A stretch of DNA of 62,334 nucleotides from an uncultured Lachnospiraceae bacterium (GCA_951800145.1 CATOJE010000010.1:1-62334), one strand, 5' to 3'. Numbered from the stretch's first letter, positions 27,673-36,324 are shown. A program made the numbers and translations. The notes: generated from the sequence alone by a model not told the origin.

Positions 27673-27939
27673 CTATGCGTTTCGTTCTGCTTTCAGTTGA
27701 TTTATTTCTTCAAGGGAAAGCCCTGAAATATTCGCAATTTCTTCCAAAGCATATTTCCCAGCAGCTAACATACGGAGTGCTGCTTCTTTCATGCCTTCTC
27801 TTATTCCCTCTTTCAAGGATTCATTTCTCATATCCTCCATGATGCGGCACATCTCACTCACTCCCTTCGGATTTTCTTTCAGATATCGTGTACGGTCAGC
27901 ACCATTTTTCTGCCTTTCCTTTCGTTTGCCTAGTTCCAT
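27673..27939 (-). pseudogene. Rpn/PD-(D/E)XK transposase-like nuclease, C-terminal fragment
   Basis: 88 codons whose middle and end match the C-terminal helical tail of the Rpn family (recombination-promoting nuclease/putative transposase) in Clostridia. Matching parts are GVSEMCRIMEDMRNESLKEG, EGMKEAALRMLAAGKY, and ALEEIANISGLSLEEINQLK. The nuclease domain that precedes this tail in complete proteins is absent. AGGAGG lies 11 bases before the ATG, so a short peptide could be made. It stands with other remnants at the right border of the island. Confidence 0.78.
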
Positions 27940-28009
27940 ACTACCATAAACCTCCTGATTTTACAAGCCAGGAACCGGTGTATTTCTGCTTGCCGACATC
28001 TCGTGGCTA

Positions 28010-28130
28010 CTGTTCCCGGCCTTGCCGTTTACAGCAACAGAATGCACACAAAATGGCAATTCTGTCCATTTTGGCGCAGCTCCCGTAAGACGCTTGCCCC
28101 ACAGGGTCTGATGCCTGTGGGGCAAAGTCA
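28010..28130. repeat. MITE-like structured repeat, copy B (opposite orientation)
   Basis: The segment GTTCCCGGCCTTGCCGTTTA, then CAGCAACAGAATGCACAC and ATTCTGTCCATTTTGGCGC, is the reverse complement of 4416-4480 with only a few changes. The following part differs in sequence but keeps a strong hairpin, CTTGCCCCACAGG / CCTGTGGGGCAA (28093-28125). Copies A and B bracket the XRE/recombinase module and the island in inverted orientation, about 23.6 kb apart. Confidence 0.75.
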
Positions 28131-28239
28131 CAGGAAATCCGACTGGAAATGCTGCCATTTACTACAAAATAGATACCGTTGGTCAGAATATACAAAGTTT
28201 TCTAAAAAGCTGCCGATATAAGAGTAAAGAGGTGAACCC

Positions 28240-28407
28240 ATGACCATAGCTATATTTGATGATTTAGGCGAAAATTTTTATCGCTGCCATCGGGGATATA
28301 TTGTGAACCTGGGATATATCACAGAGTATGGCAAAGACGGCATTTCCCTGGCAAATGGGGAAACCATTTATCTTTCCAGGAGGAAATATAAGGGCAGCTT
28401 TTGCTGA
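28240..28407 (+). pseudogene. LytTR response regulator with internal deletion
   Basis: 55 codons with a good ribosome site (AAAGAGGTG). The first eight residues (MTIAIFDD) look like the start of a receiver domain. They are followed directly by the end of a LytTR DNA-binding domain: ENFYRCHRGYIVNLGYITEY, then ISLANGETIYLSRRKYKG. The body of the receiver and half of LytTR are missing, so an in-frame deletion is the likely origin. The product could not be phosphorylated, and the remaining half LytTR fold probably does not bind DNA. Confidence 0.7.
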
Positions 28408-28553
28408 TGCTGGGGCTGACAAGTCTTTGTATTAATATCTTGTTAAGCCTTATTATGTTCCGGGTGAGTGAAGGGAACATCCTTTGTGTTGGCAGTTATG
28501 TTAAAGAATGGATGACTAAGGTTTATAAATTTTGGAAGGGCAGGTATTTAGTT

Positions 28554-29309
28554 ATGAGGATTAGCGGATATGAAACTATGAATGCTTCTTTTTCGGGGAC
28601 GCAGATGCTGCAGGGCATAGGGCAGCGGAATACAGGGAAGCCGGGAATTTCAGGAAACCCGGGGATTTGCTGCGTGTCAGGGGATCGGGATACCGTGGAG
28701 ATTTCTCTTTTTGGACAAAACAACAGCCGGATCAAGTATCTCATGGAGCAGAGACAGTCTCTGCTGGAGCGGAAAAATGAATGGCTCCAGTCTGCTATGG
28801 AGAAGGGGGAAGATGTGAAATCGCTCCGGGATATGTTAGATTCTTATGAGGAGCAAATGAAGGAGCTGGATCAGCAGATTTCTCAGGAAATGGCCAGGCA
28901 AAACAGGGAGCAGCTGGATAAGGCACAGCAGGCAGCAAAGAAGGAGGAGGAGCCAAAGACAAAGGAAGAAATAGAACAGGAGCGGATGGCCAGCCTTATG
29001 GCGCTGTCTTCCGGAATCTCCCAGGCGGAGACGGTACAGTCATCCCAGACCAGAATCGATGGGGAGGCCAGGGTGCTGGAAAGTGAAATAAAGATGGATA
29101 AAGGAAGGACAGGGGACACGGAAATAACGGCGAAAAAGGAGGAGCAGCTTGCCAGGCTGCAGGCTAAGGCAGCGGAATTAACATCTGCGGCAGGGGAGAT
29201 ATCCGGAGGCGTGATTGAAAGGATTGACAAGGTTAATAAGGAAGGTACGCCTGGAAGGCAGGAGATGCCGGAGGACGAGGCGGAAAAGGAATTGGATAAA
29301 AGAGAGTAG
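28554..29309 (+). CDS. Coiled-coil hypothetical protein
   Basis: A 251-residue hydrophilic protein starting MRISGYETMNASFSGTQML. A Gly-rich N-terminal third is followed by long charged heptad-like helices (from about residue 60: RIKYLMEQRQSLLERKNEWL, then MLDSYEEQMKELDQQISQEM) and a Glu/Lys-rich end. No signal peptide, no membrane segment, no known domain. The frame is open further upstream to 28401 with a hydrophobic run (LGLTSLCINILLSLIMF), but those codons lie next to the LytTR remnant. The ribosome site at either start is weak. I chose 28554 because the upstream hydrophobic part looks like leftover sequence. Function unknown. Confidence 0.6.
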   Translation: MRISGYETMNASFSGTQMLQGIGQRNTGKPGISGNPGICCVSGDRDTVEISLFGQNNSRIKYLMEQRQSLLERKNEWLQSAMEKGEDVKSLRDMLDSYEEQMKELDQQISQEMARQNREQLDKAQQAAKKEEEPKTKEEIEQERMASLMALSSGISQAETVQSSQTRIDGEARVLESEIKMDKGRTGDTEITAKKEEQLARLQAKAAELTSAAGEISGGVIERIDKVNKEGTPGRQEMPEDEAEKELDKRE

Positions 29310-29320
29310 AAGTGTAAAAG

Positions 29321-30562
29321 ATGAATATTGAAAATCAAATAAAAAGGCTGTATGCCTTTGATCTATCGATCTGCTTCCGCATCGCGGATGCAGTGTGGGT
29401 GATATTTCTGCTGCAGCGGGGGTTTTCCCTGGCCCAGGTGGGGCTGGCGGAGGGGATTTACCACATTACCAGCATGATCTGTGAGGTTCCCAGCGGCATG
29501 GCGGCGGATCTATTTGGAAGGCGGCGGTCCCTGATGCTTGCGGGGCTTCTGGGAATGATCTCCGGGATGTTTATGGGGTTTTCCCAGGGCTTTTTCGGGA
29601 TCTGCGCGGGGATGATGTTTTCAGCCCTCAGCTTAAATATGATGTCCGGAACGGAGGAGGCTTTGGCTTATGACAGCCTGCTGGCCTGCGGGCAGGAGGA
29701 GCGGTTCGGGGAAGTCTGGGCCAGGATTAGTATGATTGGAAGGACAGGCGGGGCCCTGGCCTGCCTGGCCAGCTCCGTGGCCATAGCGTTAGGGTATCGG
29801 ATAACCTACCTTTTTGTGGTGGGATTATCCTTTCTTACGATTTTATGTGCCTTTTCCCTTACAGAGCCGCTGGTAACAGAGCAGCAGCTGGCCCGCCAGG
29901 AGAGGCCTTTTCAGGGAGTGGGAGGAAGGCTTGCGGAGCACATCCGCATCAGCATCCGGTTTGTTAAAGAGCATCCCAGGACGATATGCAAGCTTTTGGC
30001 TAATGCGGCAGTGGCCTGCCCGGTGTATCTGACGATGATGTTTCTTCAGGAGCATCTCCCCTCCAGAGGATGGCCGGCTGCCTGGATCGGGATTCCTCTT
30101 TTGTCTATGCGGATGATGGGGGCGGCCGGCGTGTGGCTGGGAAGCCGCCGGGCTTTGAAGAAGGACAGGGCCCACGCCTTAAGGAAAACTATGCTGGTTT
30201 GTGGGGTTCTGGGAGGCCTTGGGGCTTGTCTGGCCGGAAGCGGATCGGTTATTACCATTCTTCTCGGGGCGTGGCTTCTTCAGGCCTGTGAGGGCTTTGC
30301 CTCCATCCGGGTGGAGGAGCAGGTTAACCGGGAATTTGAAAGCGATCAGCGGGCTACGATGATCAGCATCGACAGCATGCTTTATTCCCTTCTTATGATC
30401 GGGGTCAGCCCGACGGTGGGGAAGCTTGGGGACCTGTGGGGAACGTCGGTGGGATTTACGGCCATGGGGGCAGCGCTGATAGTGGGAACCTGCGTGTTTG
30501 GAATATGGTATGATACCATGATAAAGAAACTGCTTGTGCGGAGGAATCAGGGTATGTTATGA
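29321..30562 (+). CDS. MFS transporter
   Basis: A 413-residue membrane protein with about twelve hydrophobic segments. The signature between segments 2 and 3, EVPSGMAADLFGRRRSLMLAG, matches the G-x-x-x-D-x-x-G-R-R-x loop of the major facilitator superfamily. The sequence is closest in style to the clostridial drug/sugar efflux subgroup that starts with an RLYAFDL-type segment. It follows the coiled-coil gene by 11 bases and precedes the oxidoreductase by 40 bases. Substrate cannot be predicted. Confidence 0.88.
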   Translation: MNIENQIKRLYAFDLSICFRIADAVWVIFLLQRGFSLAQVGLAEGIYHITSMICEVPSGMAADLFGRRRSLMLAGLLGMISGMFMGFSQGFFGICAGMMFSALSLNMMSGTEEALAYDSLLACGQEERFGEVWARISMIGRTGGALACLASSVAIALGYRITYLFVVGLSFLTILCAFSLTEPLVTEQQLARQERPFQGVGGRLAEHIRISIRFVKEHPRTICKLLANAAVACPVYLTMMFLQEHLPSRGWPAAWIGIPLLSMRMMGAAGVWLGSRRALKKDRAHALRKTMLVCGVLGGLGACLAGSGSVITILLGAWLLQACEGFASIRVEEQVNREFESDQRATMISIDSMLYSLLMIGVSPTVGKLGDLWGTSVGFTAMGAALIVGTCVFGIWYDTMIKKLLVRRNQGML

Positions 30563-30602
30563 TAAGCGTAGGATTGTCTGCAGATATAAAGGAGGACGAA
30601 AT

Positions 30603-31850
30603 ATGGCATTACATGTAATGGACGAAGCGAACCGGTGCTTGCAGTGCAAGGTGCCCCAGTGTCAGAAGGGGTGCCCGATCAATACCAATATTCCGGAGGC
30701 CATCCGGCTTTTAAAGGAGAATCAGCTGGATGAAGCGGGGAGAATGCTGTTTGAGAATAATCCCCTGACTACGGTGTGCAGCCTGGTCTGCAATCATGAA
30801 AAGCAGTGTGAAGGCCACTGTGTGCTGGGGAAGAAGGGCGCTCCGGTGCATTTTTCTACCATAGAGAATTATATTTCCACCACCTATGCTAATAAGATGA
30901 CCAAGGGGCCGGCTAAGTCCAATGGGATGCGGGTTGCCATCATCGGTTCCGGCCCGGCAGGCATTACCATCGCCATTATCCTGGCCCGGTACGGCTACCA
31001 GGTGACGATATTTGAGGGCAAGGATAAGATCGGCGGGGTGCTCCGCTATGGGATTCCGGAATTCCGCCTGCCGAAAAGCGTGCTGGATGATATCCAGTAC
31101 CGCCATCTGGAGATGAAGGGGATTAAGATCCGCCCTAATACTACCATCGGAGGCGGGGCCATCGGAATCGAAGACTTATTCAGGGACGGCTATAAGGCGA
31201 TTTTTATCGGAACAGGCGTGTGGAATCCGAATTCCCTCCACATAAAGGGGGAGACCTTTGGCAATGTCCACTTTGGGATCAATTATCTGAATAATCCGGA
31301 CAGCTATAAGCTGGGGGATCGGGTGATTGTCATCGGAGCGGGGAATGCGGCTATGGATGTGGCAAGAACTGCCATCCGGAAGGGCGTGCAGAACCTGACC
31401 TGCTTCTCTTTGAGCCGGAAGGTGGCGGCCAGTGATTATGAATTCAGCTATGCGAAGCTGGAGGGGGTGCGGTTTGAATATAATAAGATGCCGGTGGAGA
31501 TCCTGGATAACGGGGTGATTTTCCGGGATTTGCTGGAGGATGAGGAGGGGAATTTCACCGAGGTGCCAGCTTCGGACAAGCTTTATGAGTCGGACAGTGT
31601 GATTATCTCCATCAGCCAGGGGCCAAGGAACCGGATCGTCAGCACCACAGAGGGGCTAAAGGCCAATGCAAAGGGGCTTTTGGTGGCAGATGAAACCGGA
31701 CACACCTCCAGGCCGGGGATCTTTGCCTCCGGGGATGTGGTAAATGGGGCACGCACTGTGGTGGAGGCAGTGGCTCACAGCAAGGTGGTGGCGGAGTCCA
31801 TGCACCAGTATATGCAGAGCCTGAAAAAGCAGTATGAAGAAGACAAATGA
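30603..31850 (+). CDS. GltD-like NAD(P)-dependent FAD/Fe-S oxidoreductase
   Basis: A 415-residue flavoprotein of the glutamate-synthase beta-subunit (GltD)/DPD N-terminal type. The N-terminal Fe-S region has CLQCKVPQCQKGCP and CSLVCNHEKQCEGHC. The FAD fold begins RVAIIGSGPAGITIAIILAR, with IGGVLRYGIPEFRLPK just after it. The NAD(P) fold is RVIVIGAGNAAMDVARTA, and GIFASGDVVNGARTVVEA closes the FAD site. Such proteins pass electrons from NAD(P)H to a partner or act in NADPH-dependent glutamate synthesis; no GltB partner is adjacent. ATG 30603 is set by AAAGGAGG. Cytosolic. Confidence 0.88.
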   Translation: MALHVMDEANRCLQCKVPQCQKGCPINTNIPEAIRLLKENQLDEAGRMLFENNPLTTVCSLVCNHEKQCEGHCVLGKKGAPVHFSTIENYISTTYANKMTKGPAKSNGMRVAIIGSGPAGITIAIILARYGYQVTIFEGKDKIGGVLRYGIPEFRLPKSVLDDIQYRHLEMKGIKIRPNTTIGGGAIGIEDLFRDGYKAIFIGTGVWNPNSLHIKGETFGNVHFGINYLNNPDSYKLGDRVIVIGAGNAAMDVARTAIRKGVQNLTCFSLSRKVAASDYEFSYAKLEGVRFEYNKMPVEILDNGVIFRDLLEDEEGNFTEVPASDKLYESDSVIISISQGPRNRIVSTTEGLKANAKGLLVADETGHTSRPGIFASGDVVNGARTVVEAVAHSKVVAESMHQYMQSLKKQYEEDK

Positions 31851-32367
31851 GACAAATAAGACGAGGCCGGCCCATACTGCTCTCTATGGCCTTTTGATTG
31901 CCCTGGCCTTTCTGTTCAGCTACATTGAGACGCTGTTTCCCATTTATCTGGGAGCGCCGGGGATTAAGCTGGGCCTGGCGAATCTGGTGACGGTGGTGGG
32001 GCTTTACACAGTGGGGATTCCCGGCACCATCATGGTCAGCCTGGTGCGGGTTATCTTAGCGGGCTTTACCTTCGGAAATCTGTTCAGCATGTTCTACAGC
32101 CTGGCTGGCGCTGCCCTCAGCATGGCTTTTATGGTGCTGTGTAAAAAGAGCGGGTGGTTCGGCACCGTAGGCGTCAGCGTCATCGGCGGGGTGGGACATA
32201 ATGTGGGACAGCTGCTGATCGCCGCCTTTGTGGTTCAGACAGCCGGGGTTTTTGCCTATCTCCCGGTGCTGCTGGTGGCGGGAACCATAGCAGGGATGCT
32301 CATCGGACTTCTGGGCGGGATGATCCTCACCCGGCTGGAAGCCTACATAAAGAAGGGGAAGGGCTGA
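31834..32367 (+). CDS. Gx transporter family membrane protein (HepS-I-like)
   Basis: 177 residues with about five hydrophobic segments and the PF07456 pattern: LAFLFSYIETLFPIYLGAPG, IKLGLANLVTVVGLY, and VRVILAGFTFGN. The family is called heptaprenyl diphosphate synthase component I or Gx transporter; in Clostridia it usually resembles the S component of ECF transporters. It overlaps the preceding gene by 17 bases (coupled). It often occurs beside FMN-binding/RnfG-like electron-transfer genes elsewhere, though not here. True substrate unknown. Confidence 0.82.
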   Translation: MKKTNETNKTRPAHTALYGLLIALAFLFSYIETLFPIYLGAPGIKLGLANLVTVVGLYTVGIPGTIMVSLVRVILAGFTFGNLFSMFYSLAGAALSMAFMVLCKKSGWFGTVGVSVIGGVGHNVGQLLIAAFVVQTAGVFAYLPVLLVAGTIAGMLIGLLGGMILTRLEAYIKKGKG

Positions 32368-32382
32368 CTGGACATCCCAGCT

Positions 32383-32432
32383 TTTGTCCGGCGCAGACGG
32401 GCAAGAAGATGCCCCGTCTGAACTGTTACAAT
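32383..32432. repeat. Dispersed palindromic intergenic repeat, copy 2
   Basis: TTGTCCGGCGCAGACGGGCA, then AGAAGATGCCCCGTCTGAAC and TGTTACAA: the reverse complement matches 3076-3125. The part CAGACGGGCA...TGCCCCGTCTG can fold into a hairpin directly after the Gx-protein stop. No T-run follows, so it is not a classical terminator. The next 100 bases lead to galT with a GGAGGAGCAG ribosome site. Confidence 0.75.
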
Positions 32433-32537
32433 AAGCCAACAAAAATATAAGAGAAAAAAACATTTTTGCATGTTCATTTCCGTGATTTCGAGGTAAAATG
32501 AAGAACATAAATTATATCATCACAGGAGGAGCAGAGT

Positions 32538-34049
32538 ATGGTTTACGAAGCAATTAAGGGACTGGCGGAGTATGGCCTGAAGACCGGGCTGATTCACGAG
32601 GAGGACAGGATTTATGCGGTGAATCAGATTCTGGATGTGCTGAAGCTGGACGAGTATGAGGAGCCTCAGGGGGCAGTGGAATCCGGGGATCTGGAAGGGA
32701 TTTTGAAGGAGCTTTTAGACTATGCCCATGAGACAGGGGTTTTAGCAGAGGACGGGGTGGTATACCGGGATTTATTTGACACCCGGCTGATGAACTGCCT
32801 GATGCCACGGCCCAGCGAGGTGGTGAAGGAGTTCTGGAACCGTTATGAGGAGTCTCCTCAGGCGGCTACGGATTATTTTTACCAGCTGAGCCAGGATTCG
32901 GATTATATCCGGCGCTACCGGGTATGCAGGGACTTAAAATGGAAGACCTCCACCCGGTACGGCGATTTGGACATTACTGTGAATTTATCCAAACCGGAGA
33001 AGGATCCCAAGGCCATCGCAGCCGCCAAGCTGGCGAAGCAGAGCGGATACCCCAAGTGTCTGCTGTGCATGGAAAATGTGGGCTATGCAGGGAGGGTGAA
33101 TCACCCTGCCAGGAATAACCACCGGATTATCCCCATTACCATCAATGACTGCGGCTGGGGCTTCCAGTATTCCCCTTACGTGTATTATAATGAGCACTGC
33201 ATCGTTTTTAACGGCCAGCATGTGCCTATGAAGATAGAGAAGAATACCTTTGTAAAGCTGTTTGACTTTGTGAAGCTGTTCCCCCACTATTTCCTGGGGT
33301 CTAATGCGGACCTTCCCATTGTGGGCGGTTCCATCTTAAGCCATGATCATTTCCAGGGCGGGCATTATACCTTTGCCATGGCGAAGGCGCCGGTGGAGAA
33401 GAGGTACGAGCTGCCGGGCTTTGAGGATGTGGAGGCAGGGATCGTGTACTGGCCTATGTCTGTGCTCCGGCTCAGGGGGAAGGACAGCAGCCGGCTGATC
33501 CAGGTGGCGGATCGGGTGTTAACTGCCTGGAGAGGCTACACCGATGAGGAGGCCTTTGTCTTTGCAGAGACGGAGGGAGAGCCTCATAATACCATCACAC
33601 CCATTGCCAGGATGAAGGATGGGCTTTTCGAGCTGGATCTGGTGCTGCGGAATAATATTACCACAGAGGAATTCCCCCTGGGCGTTTACCATCCCCATCA
33701 GGAGCTGCACCACATCAAGAAGGAAAATATCGGCCTGATCGAGGTGATGGGCCTGGCAGTTCTGCCCTCACGACTGAAGGATGAGCTGGCCAGCCTGGGG
33801 AAGGCGATGGTAAGCGGGGCGGATATCCGGGCGGATGAGGCCATTGCCAAGCATGCGGACTGGGTGGAGGAATTTTTGCCCAAATATGATGCCGTTACAG
33901 AAGAGAATGTGATGGACATCCTCAAGGAAGAGGTGGGCCATGTGTTTGCCAGGGTTCTGGAGGATGCAGGGGTCTATAAGTGTGATGCCAGGGGCCGGGA
34001 GGGCTTCGGACGATTCCTGCGGCATGTGGGGTTTAAGGATTTGGCCTGA
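32538..34049 (+). CDS. galT: UDP-glucose--hexose-1-phosphate uridylyltransferase (class II)
   Basis: A 503-residue GalT of the Gram-positive type, exchanging UMP between UDP-glucose and galactose-1-phosphate in the Leloir pathway. Visible are the class II N-terminal region (LLDYAHETGVL...DTRLMNCLMPRPSEVV), NHPARNNHRIIPI, and the active-site ILSHDHFQGGHYTFAM with HxHxQ, the first His pair carrying the nucleotidyl group. The length is right for class II (about 490-515). Neither galK nor galE lies beside it. Cytosolic; translated from GGAGGAG. It is preceded by a 170-base gap. Confidence 0.93.
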   Translation: MVYEAIKGLAEYGLKTGLIHEEDRIYAVNQILDVLKLDEYEEPQGAVESGDLEGILKELLDYAHETGVLAEDGVVYRDLFDTRLMNCLMPRPSEVVKEFWNRYEESPQAATDYFYQLSQDSDYIRRYRVCRDLKWKTSTRYGDLDITVNLSKPEKDPKAIAAAKLAKQSGYPKCLLCMENVGYAGRVNHPARNNHRIIPITINDCGWGFQYSPYVYYNEHCIVFNGQHVPMKIEKNTFVKLFDFVKLFPHYFLGSNADLPIVGGSILSHDHFQGGHYTFAMAKAPVEKRYELPGFEDVEAGIVYWPMSVLRLRGKDSSRLIQVADRVLTAWRGYTDEEAFVFAETEGEPHNTITPIARMKDGLFELDLVLRNNITTEEFPLGVYHPHQELHHIKKENIGLIEVMGLAVLPSRLKDELASLGKAMVSGADIRADEAIAKHADWVEEFLPKYDAVTEENVMDILKEEVGHVFARVLEDAGVYKCDARGREGFGRFLRHVGFKDLA

Positions 34050-34141
34050 GGCTTGCGGGTATTCCTGCGAAAACGCGGCAGAATGAATCTGCTAAAAGTA
34101 GGAAAAGCTACATAAAAATAAGCAAAAGAAAGGAGAAGGCT

Positions 34142-34708
34142 ATGGGGAACTTAATTGGGAGAGCGGTGGAGGATTTTCGGGTTCAGGCTTATTGCAGAGG
34201 GGCATTTAAGGAGGTGGACAGGGAGGAGCTTTTAGGCCACTGGTCGGTGCTGTTTTTCTATCCGGCGGATTTTACCTTTGTATGCCCCACGGAGCTGGGG
34301 GATCTCCAGGACTTTTATGAGGAATTTCAGGCGATCGGCTGTGAGCTGTACTCGGTTTCTGAGGATACCCATTTTGTCCACAAGGCATGGGCGGACGCGT
34401 CGGACACCATTAAACGGATTCAGTATACGATGCTGGGAGACCCGGCCGGGGTGCTGGCCAGACAGTTTGGCGTGCTGGTGGAGGAGGACGGCCAGGCCTT
34501 ACGGGGAACCTTTATCCTGAATCCAGAGGGCAGGGTGAAGGCCTACGAGATCCATGATATGGGAATCGGGCGGAATGCGGCGGAGCTTCTCAGAAAGGTT
34601 CAGGCGGCCCAGTTTGTGGAGGAGCACGGCGATCAGGTGTGCCCGGCTAAGTGGAAGCCCGGGGAGGAGACCCTGACCCCCAGCCTGGATTTAGTGGGGT
34701 TACTGTGA
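34142..34708 (+). CDS. ahpC: Peroxiredoxin AhpC
   Basis: A 188-residue typical 2-Cys peroxiredoxin that reduces H2O2 and organic hydroperoxides. The peroxidatic Cys is about residue 48 in YPADFTFVCPTE, followed by VSEDTHFVHKAW. The resolving Cys lies near the C-terminus in DQVCPAKWKPGEETL. It shares an operon with a protein like the AhpF N-terminal domain that starts on its own stop codon (TGATG). This pairing without a full AhpF is common in anaerobic Firmicutes, where another thioredoxin reductase would supply electrons. Confidence 0.95.
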   Translation: MGNLIGRAVEDFRVQAYCRGAFKEVDREELLGHWSVLFFYPADFTFVCPTELGDLQDFYEEFQAIGCELYSVSEDTHFVHKAWADASDTIKRIQYTMLGDPAGVLARQFGVLVEEDGQALRGTFILNPEGRVKAYEIHDMGIGRNAAELLRKVQAAQFVEEHGDQVCPAKWKPGEETLTPSLDLVGLL

Positions 34709-35373
34709 TGATTGATTGCAGCAAGATTTCAGCGGATAGTCCCCTGCTGGACGCTAAGACAAAGGAAACGATCCAGGGCGTGTTTGCAAAGCTTGACCGG
34801 GATGTGGTGATTAAGGCGGCAGTGGACTTAAAGGAAGAAAAATCTCTGGAGATGGCCTCCTTTCTCCGGGCGATGGCGGATCTGAGCAGTCATATATCTC
34901 TGGAGCTTTATGATCCTCTGGAGCAGGCTGAGCTTGGGATGGAGACAGACCATCTCCCGGCCACCGGGCTGTATCTGGATGGGGCTTACACCGGCGTTTC
35001 CTTCCACGGCGTTCCCGGGGGAAAGGAGATTAATTCCTTTGTGATCGGGATTTATAACCTGGCAGGGCCTGGGCAGGAGCTGTCAAAGGCCGCGGTGAAG
35101 AAGATTGGAAGGCTGAAGCGTCCGGCCAGTGTAAAGGTATGTGTGTCGCTGGCCTGCCACCACTGCCCGGGAGTGGTGATCGCCTGCCAGAGAATCGCCA
35201 TGTTAAGCCCTCTGGTGGAGGCGGGGATGTATGATGCGAACCTTTATCCTGACCTGGTGGAGCGTTTTAAGATAGAGCGGGTGCCTCTGGTGATTATAAA
35301 TGACAAGGACGCCTTCGCCGGCCCCAGGAGCCTGGAGGACCTGGTTCAGCTTCTTATGGATGCCAGGGGATAG
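34708..35373 (+). CDS. AhpF N-terminal-domain-like thioredoxin-fold protein
   Basis: 221 residues that match the tandem thioredoxin-fold N-terminal domain of AhpF without its flavin domains. The redox CxxC is in the second fold (VSLACHHCPGVVIACQ), followed by the cis-Pro region FKIERVPLVIINDK. It would reduce AhpC, itself being recharged by a separate thioredoxin reductase. Translation is coupled to ahpC by a TGATG overlap; earlier in-frame codons lie inside ahpC and are not family-like. Cytosolic. Confidence 0.88.
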   Translation: MIDCSKISADSPLLDAKTKETIQGVFAKLDRDVVIKAAVDLKEEKSLEMASFLRAMADLSSHISLELYDPLEQAELGMETDHLPATGLYLDGAYTGVSFHGVPGGKEINSFVIGIYNLAGPGQELSKAAVKKIGRLKRPASVKVCVSLACHHCPGVVIACQRIAMLSPLVEAGMYDANLYPDLVERFKIERVPLVIINDKDAFAGPRSLEDLVQLLMDARG

Positions 35374-35500
35374 GGATGGTATTTTACAGAACGACGATAA
35401 AATTGATAAAATAATAACGAAAAATTTGTTAAATTTTCACAAGAATCGGAAAAAATATACTGGGAATTATGTATAGTTTACAAGAACTTACAAATAGAAC

Positions 35501-35529
35501 TTGCAATAATCTGTGCAGTGTGCTATATT
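35501..35529 (+). promoter_or_regulatory. Sigma-A promoter of the glp leader
   Basis: TTGCAA (35501-35506), a 17-base spacer and TATATT (35524-35529). It starts a transcript that runs through the leader terminator at 35564-35614 into glpP. The upstream 35374-35500 stretch is AT-rich, without a gene. Confidence 0.75.
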
Positions 35530-35544
35530 GGACACATAGAAAAC

Positions 35545-35614
35545 AAATAACATGCTGAGACAGGAGAGCATAGCATTACAACAGAAATGTTGTTTTATGC
35601 CGTGCTCTTTTTTT
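35545..35614 (+). terminator. Leader terminator, likely GlpP-controlled
   Basis: A long hairpin (GAGCATAGCATTACAAC from 35566 paired with GTTGT...ATGCCGTGCTC ending at 35607, a few bulges) is followed by seven T. It lies in the untranslated leader about 40 bases after the promoter and roughly 135 bases before glpP. Just upstream, CATGCTGAGACAGGAGAGCA overlaps the 5' arm and could be the antiterminator part. GlpP is an RNA-binding antiterminator activated by glycerol-3-phosphate, so autogenous control is the natural interpretation; it is not shown directly. Confidence 0.75.
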
Positions 35615-35746
35615 GCATCATTGAATTTCCAGAAAATGCTATCCTGTATCCGGGATGGAGGAGATGATGCAGCCGGAAGGGCTGGCCACGACAAGGAAGT
35701 GAGCAGCCGCCGGGGAGAGACAGCTGGAGGGCAGGTAAAGAGCGCG

Positions 35747-36316
35747 ATGGAGCAGAAGCTTTATGACATGGTAGAGGCGAATCCGGTGATTGCGGCCATT
35801 AAGGATATGGATGGACTGGAGCGGTGCTGTCAGCTAAAGGATCTGAAGGTAGTATTTGTCCTGTTTGGCGACATCTGCAATATTACCCAGATTGTAAAGC
35901 AGATCCGGGAGGCAGGGAAGCTTGCCATCGTCCATGTGGATCTGATCACAGGCCTGGGGGCTAAGGAGATTGCAGTGGATTTTATCAAGCAGCAGACTGG
36001 GGCGGACGGGATTATCTCCACCAAGCCTGCCATGATCCGGAGAGCGAAGGAGCTGGGACTGTATACGGTGATGCGTTTTTTCCTTCTGGACTCCATGGCC
36101 TTCGAAAACATTACAAAGCAGCTCTTTGCGGTGAAGCCGGATTTTGTGGAGATCCTGCCCGGGGTTATGCCTAAGATTATCAAGAAGGTCTGCCGGAGTG
36201 TGCGGGTGCAGGTCATCGCCGGAGGCTTGATCACAGATAAGGAGGATATCATGGCGGCCCTTGGGGCGGGAGCCATGGCAGTGTCCTCCACCAACCAGAA
36301 GGTGTGGATGATGTAG
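35747..36316 (+). CDS. glpP: Glycerol-3-phosphate-responsive antiterminator GlpP
   Basis: A 189-residue TIM-barrel-like RNA-binding protein. It shows NPVIAAIKDMDGLERCCQ, LKVVFVLFGDICNI, KLAIVHVDLITGLGAKEIAV, DGIISTKPAMIRRAKELGL, VEILPGVMPKIIKKV and VIAGGLITDKEDIMAALGAG, the conserved order of the family. GlpP binds glycerol-3-phosphate and prevents termination in the leaders of glp transcripts. ATG 35747 begins the conserved region; the frame is open upstream to 35552 but overlaps the leader terminator. It heads the glpP-glpK-glpF cluster. Cytosolic. Confidence 0.9.
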   Translation: MEQKLYDMVEANPVIAAIKDMDGLERCCQLKDLKVVFVLFGDICNITQIVKQIREAGKLAIVHVDLITGLGAKEIAVDFIKQQTGADGIISTKPAMIRRAKELGLYTVMRFFLLDSMAFENITKQLFAVKPDFVEILPGVMPKIIKKVCRSVRVQVIAGGLITDKEDIMAALGAGAMAVSSTNQKVWMM

Positions 36317-36324
36317 ATACCATT

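Noticed and set aside
34278..34520. Second reading frame inside ahpC
   Set aside because: It is fully contained in the strongly conserved ahpC frame and has no ribosome site.
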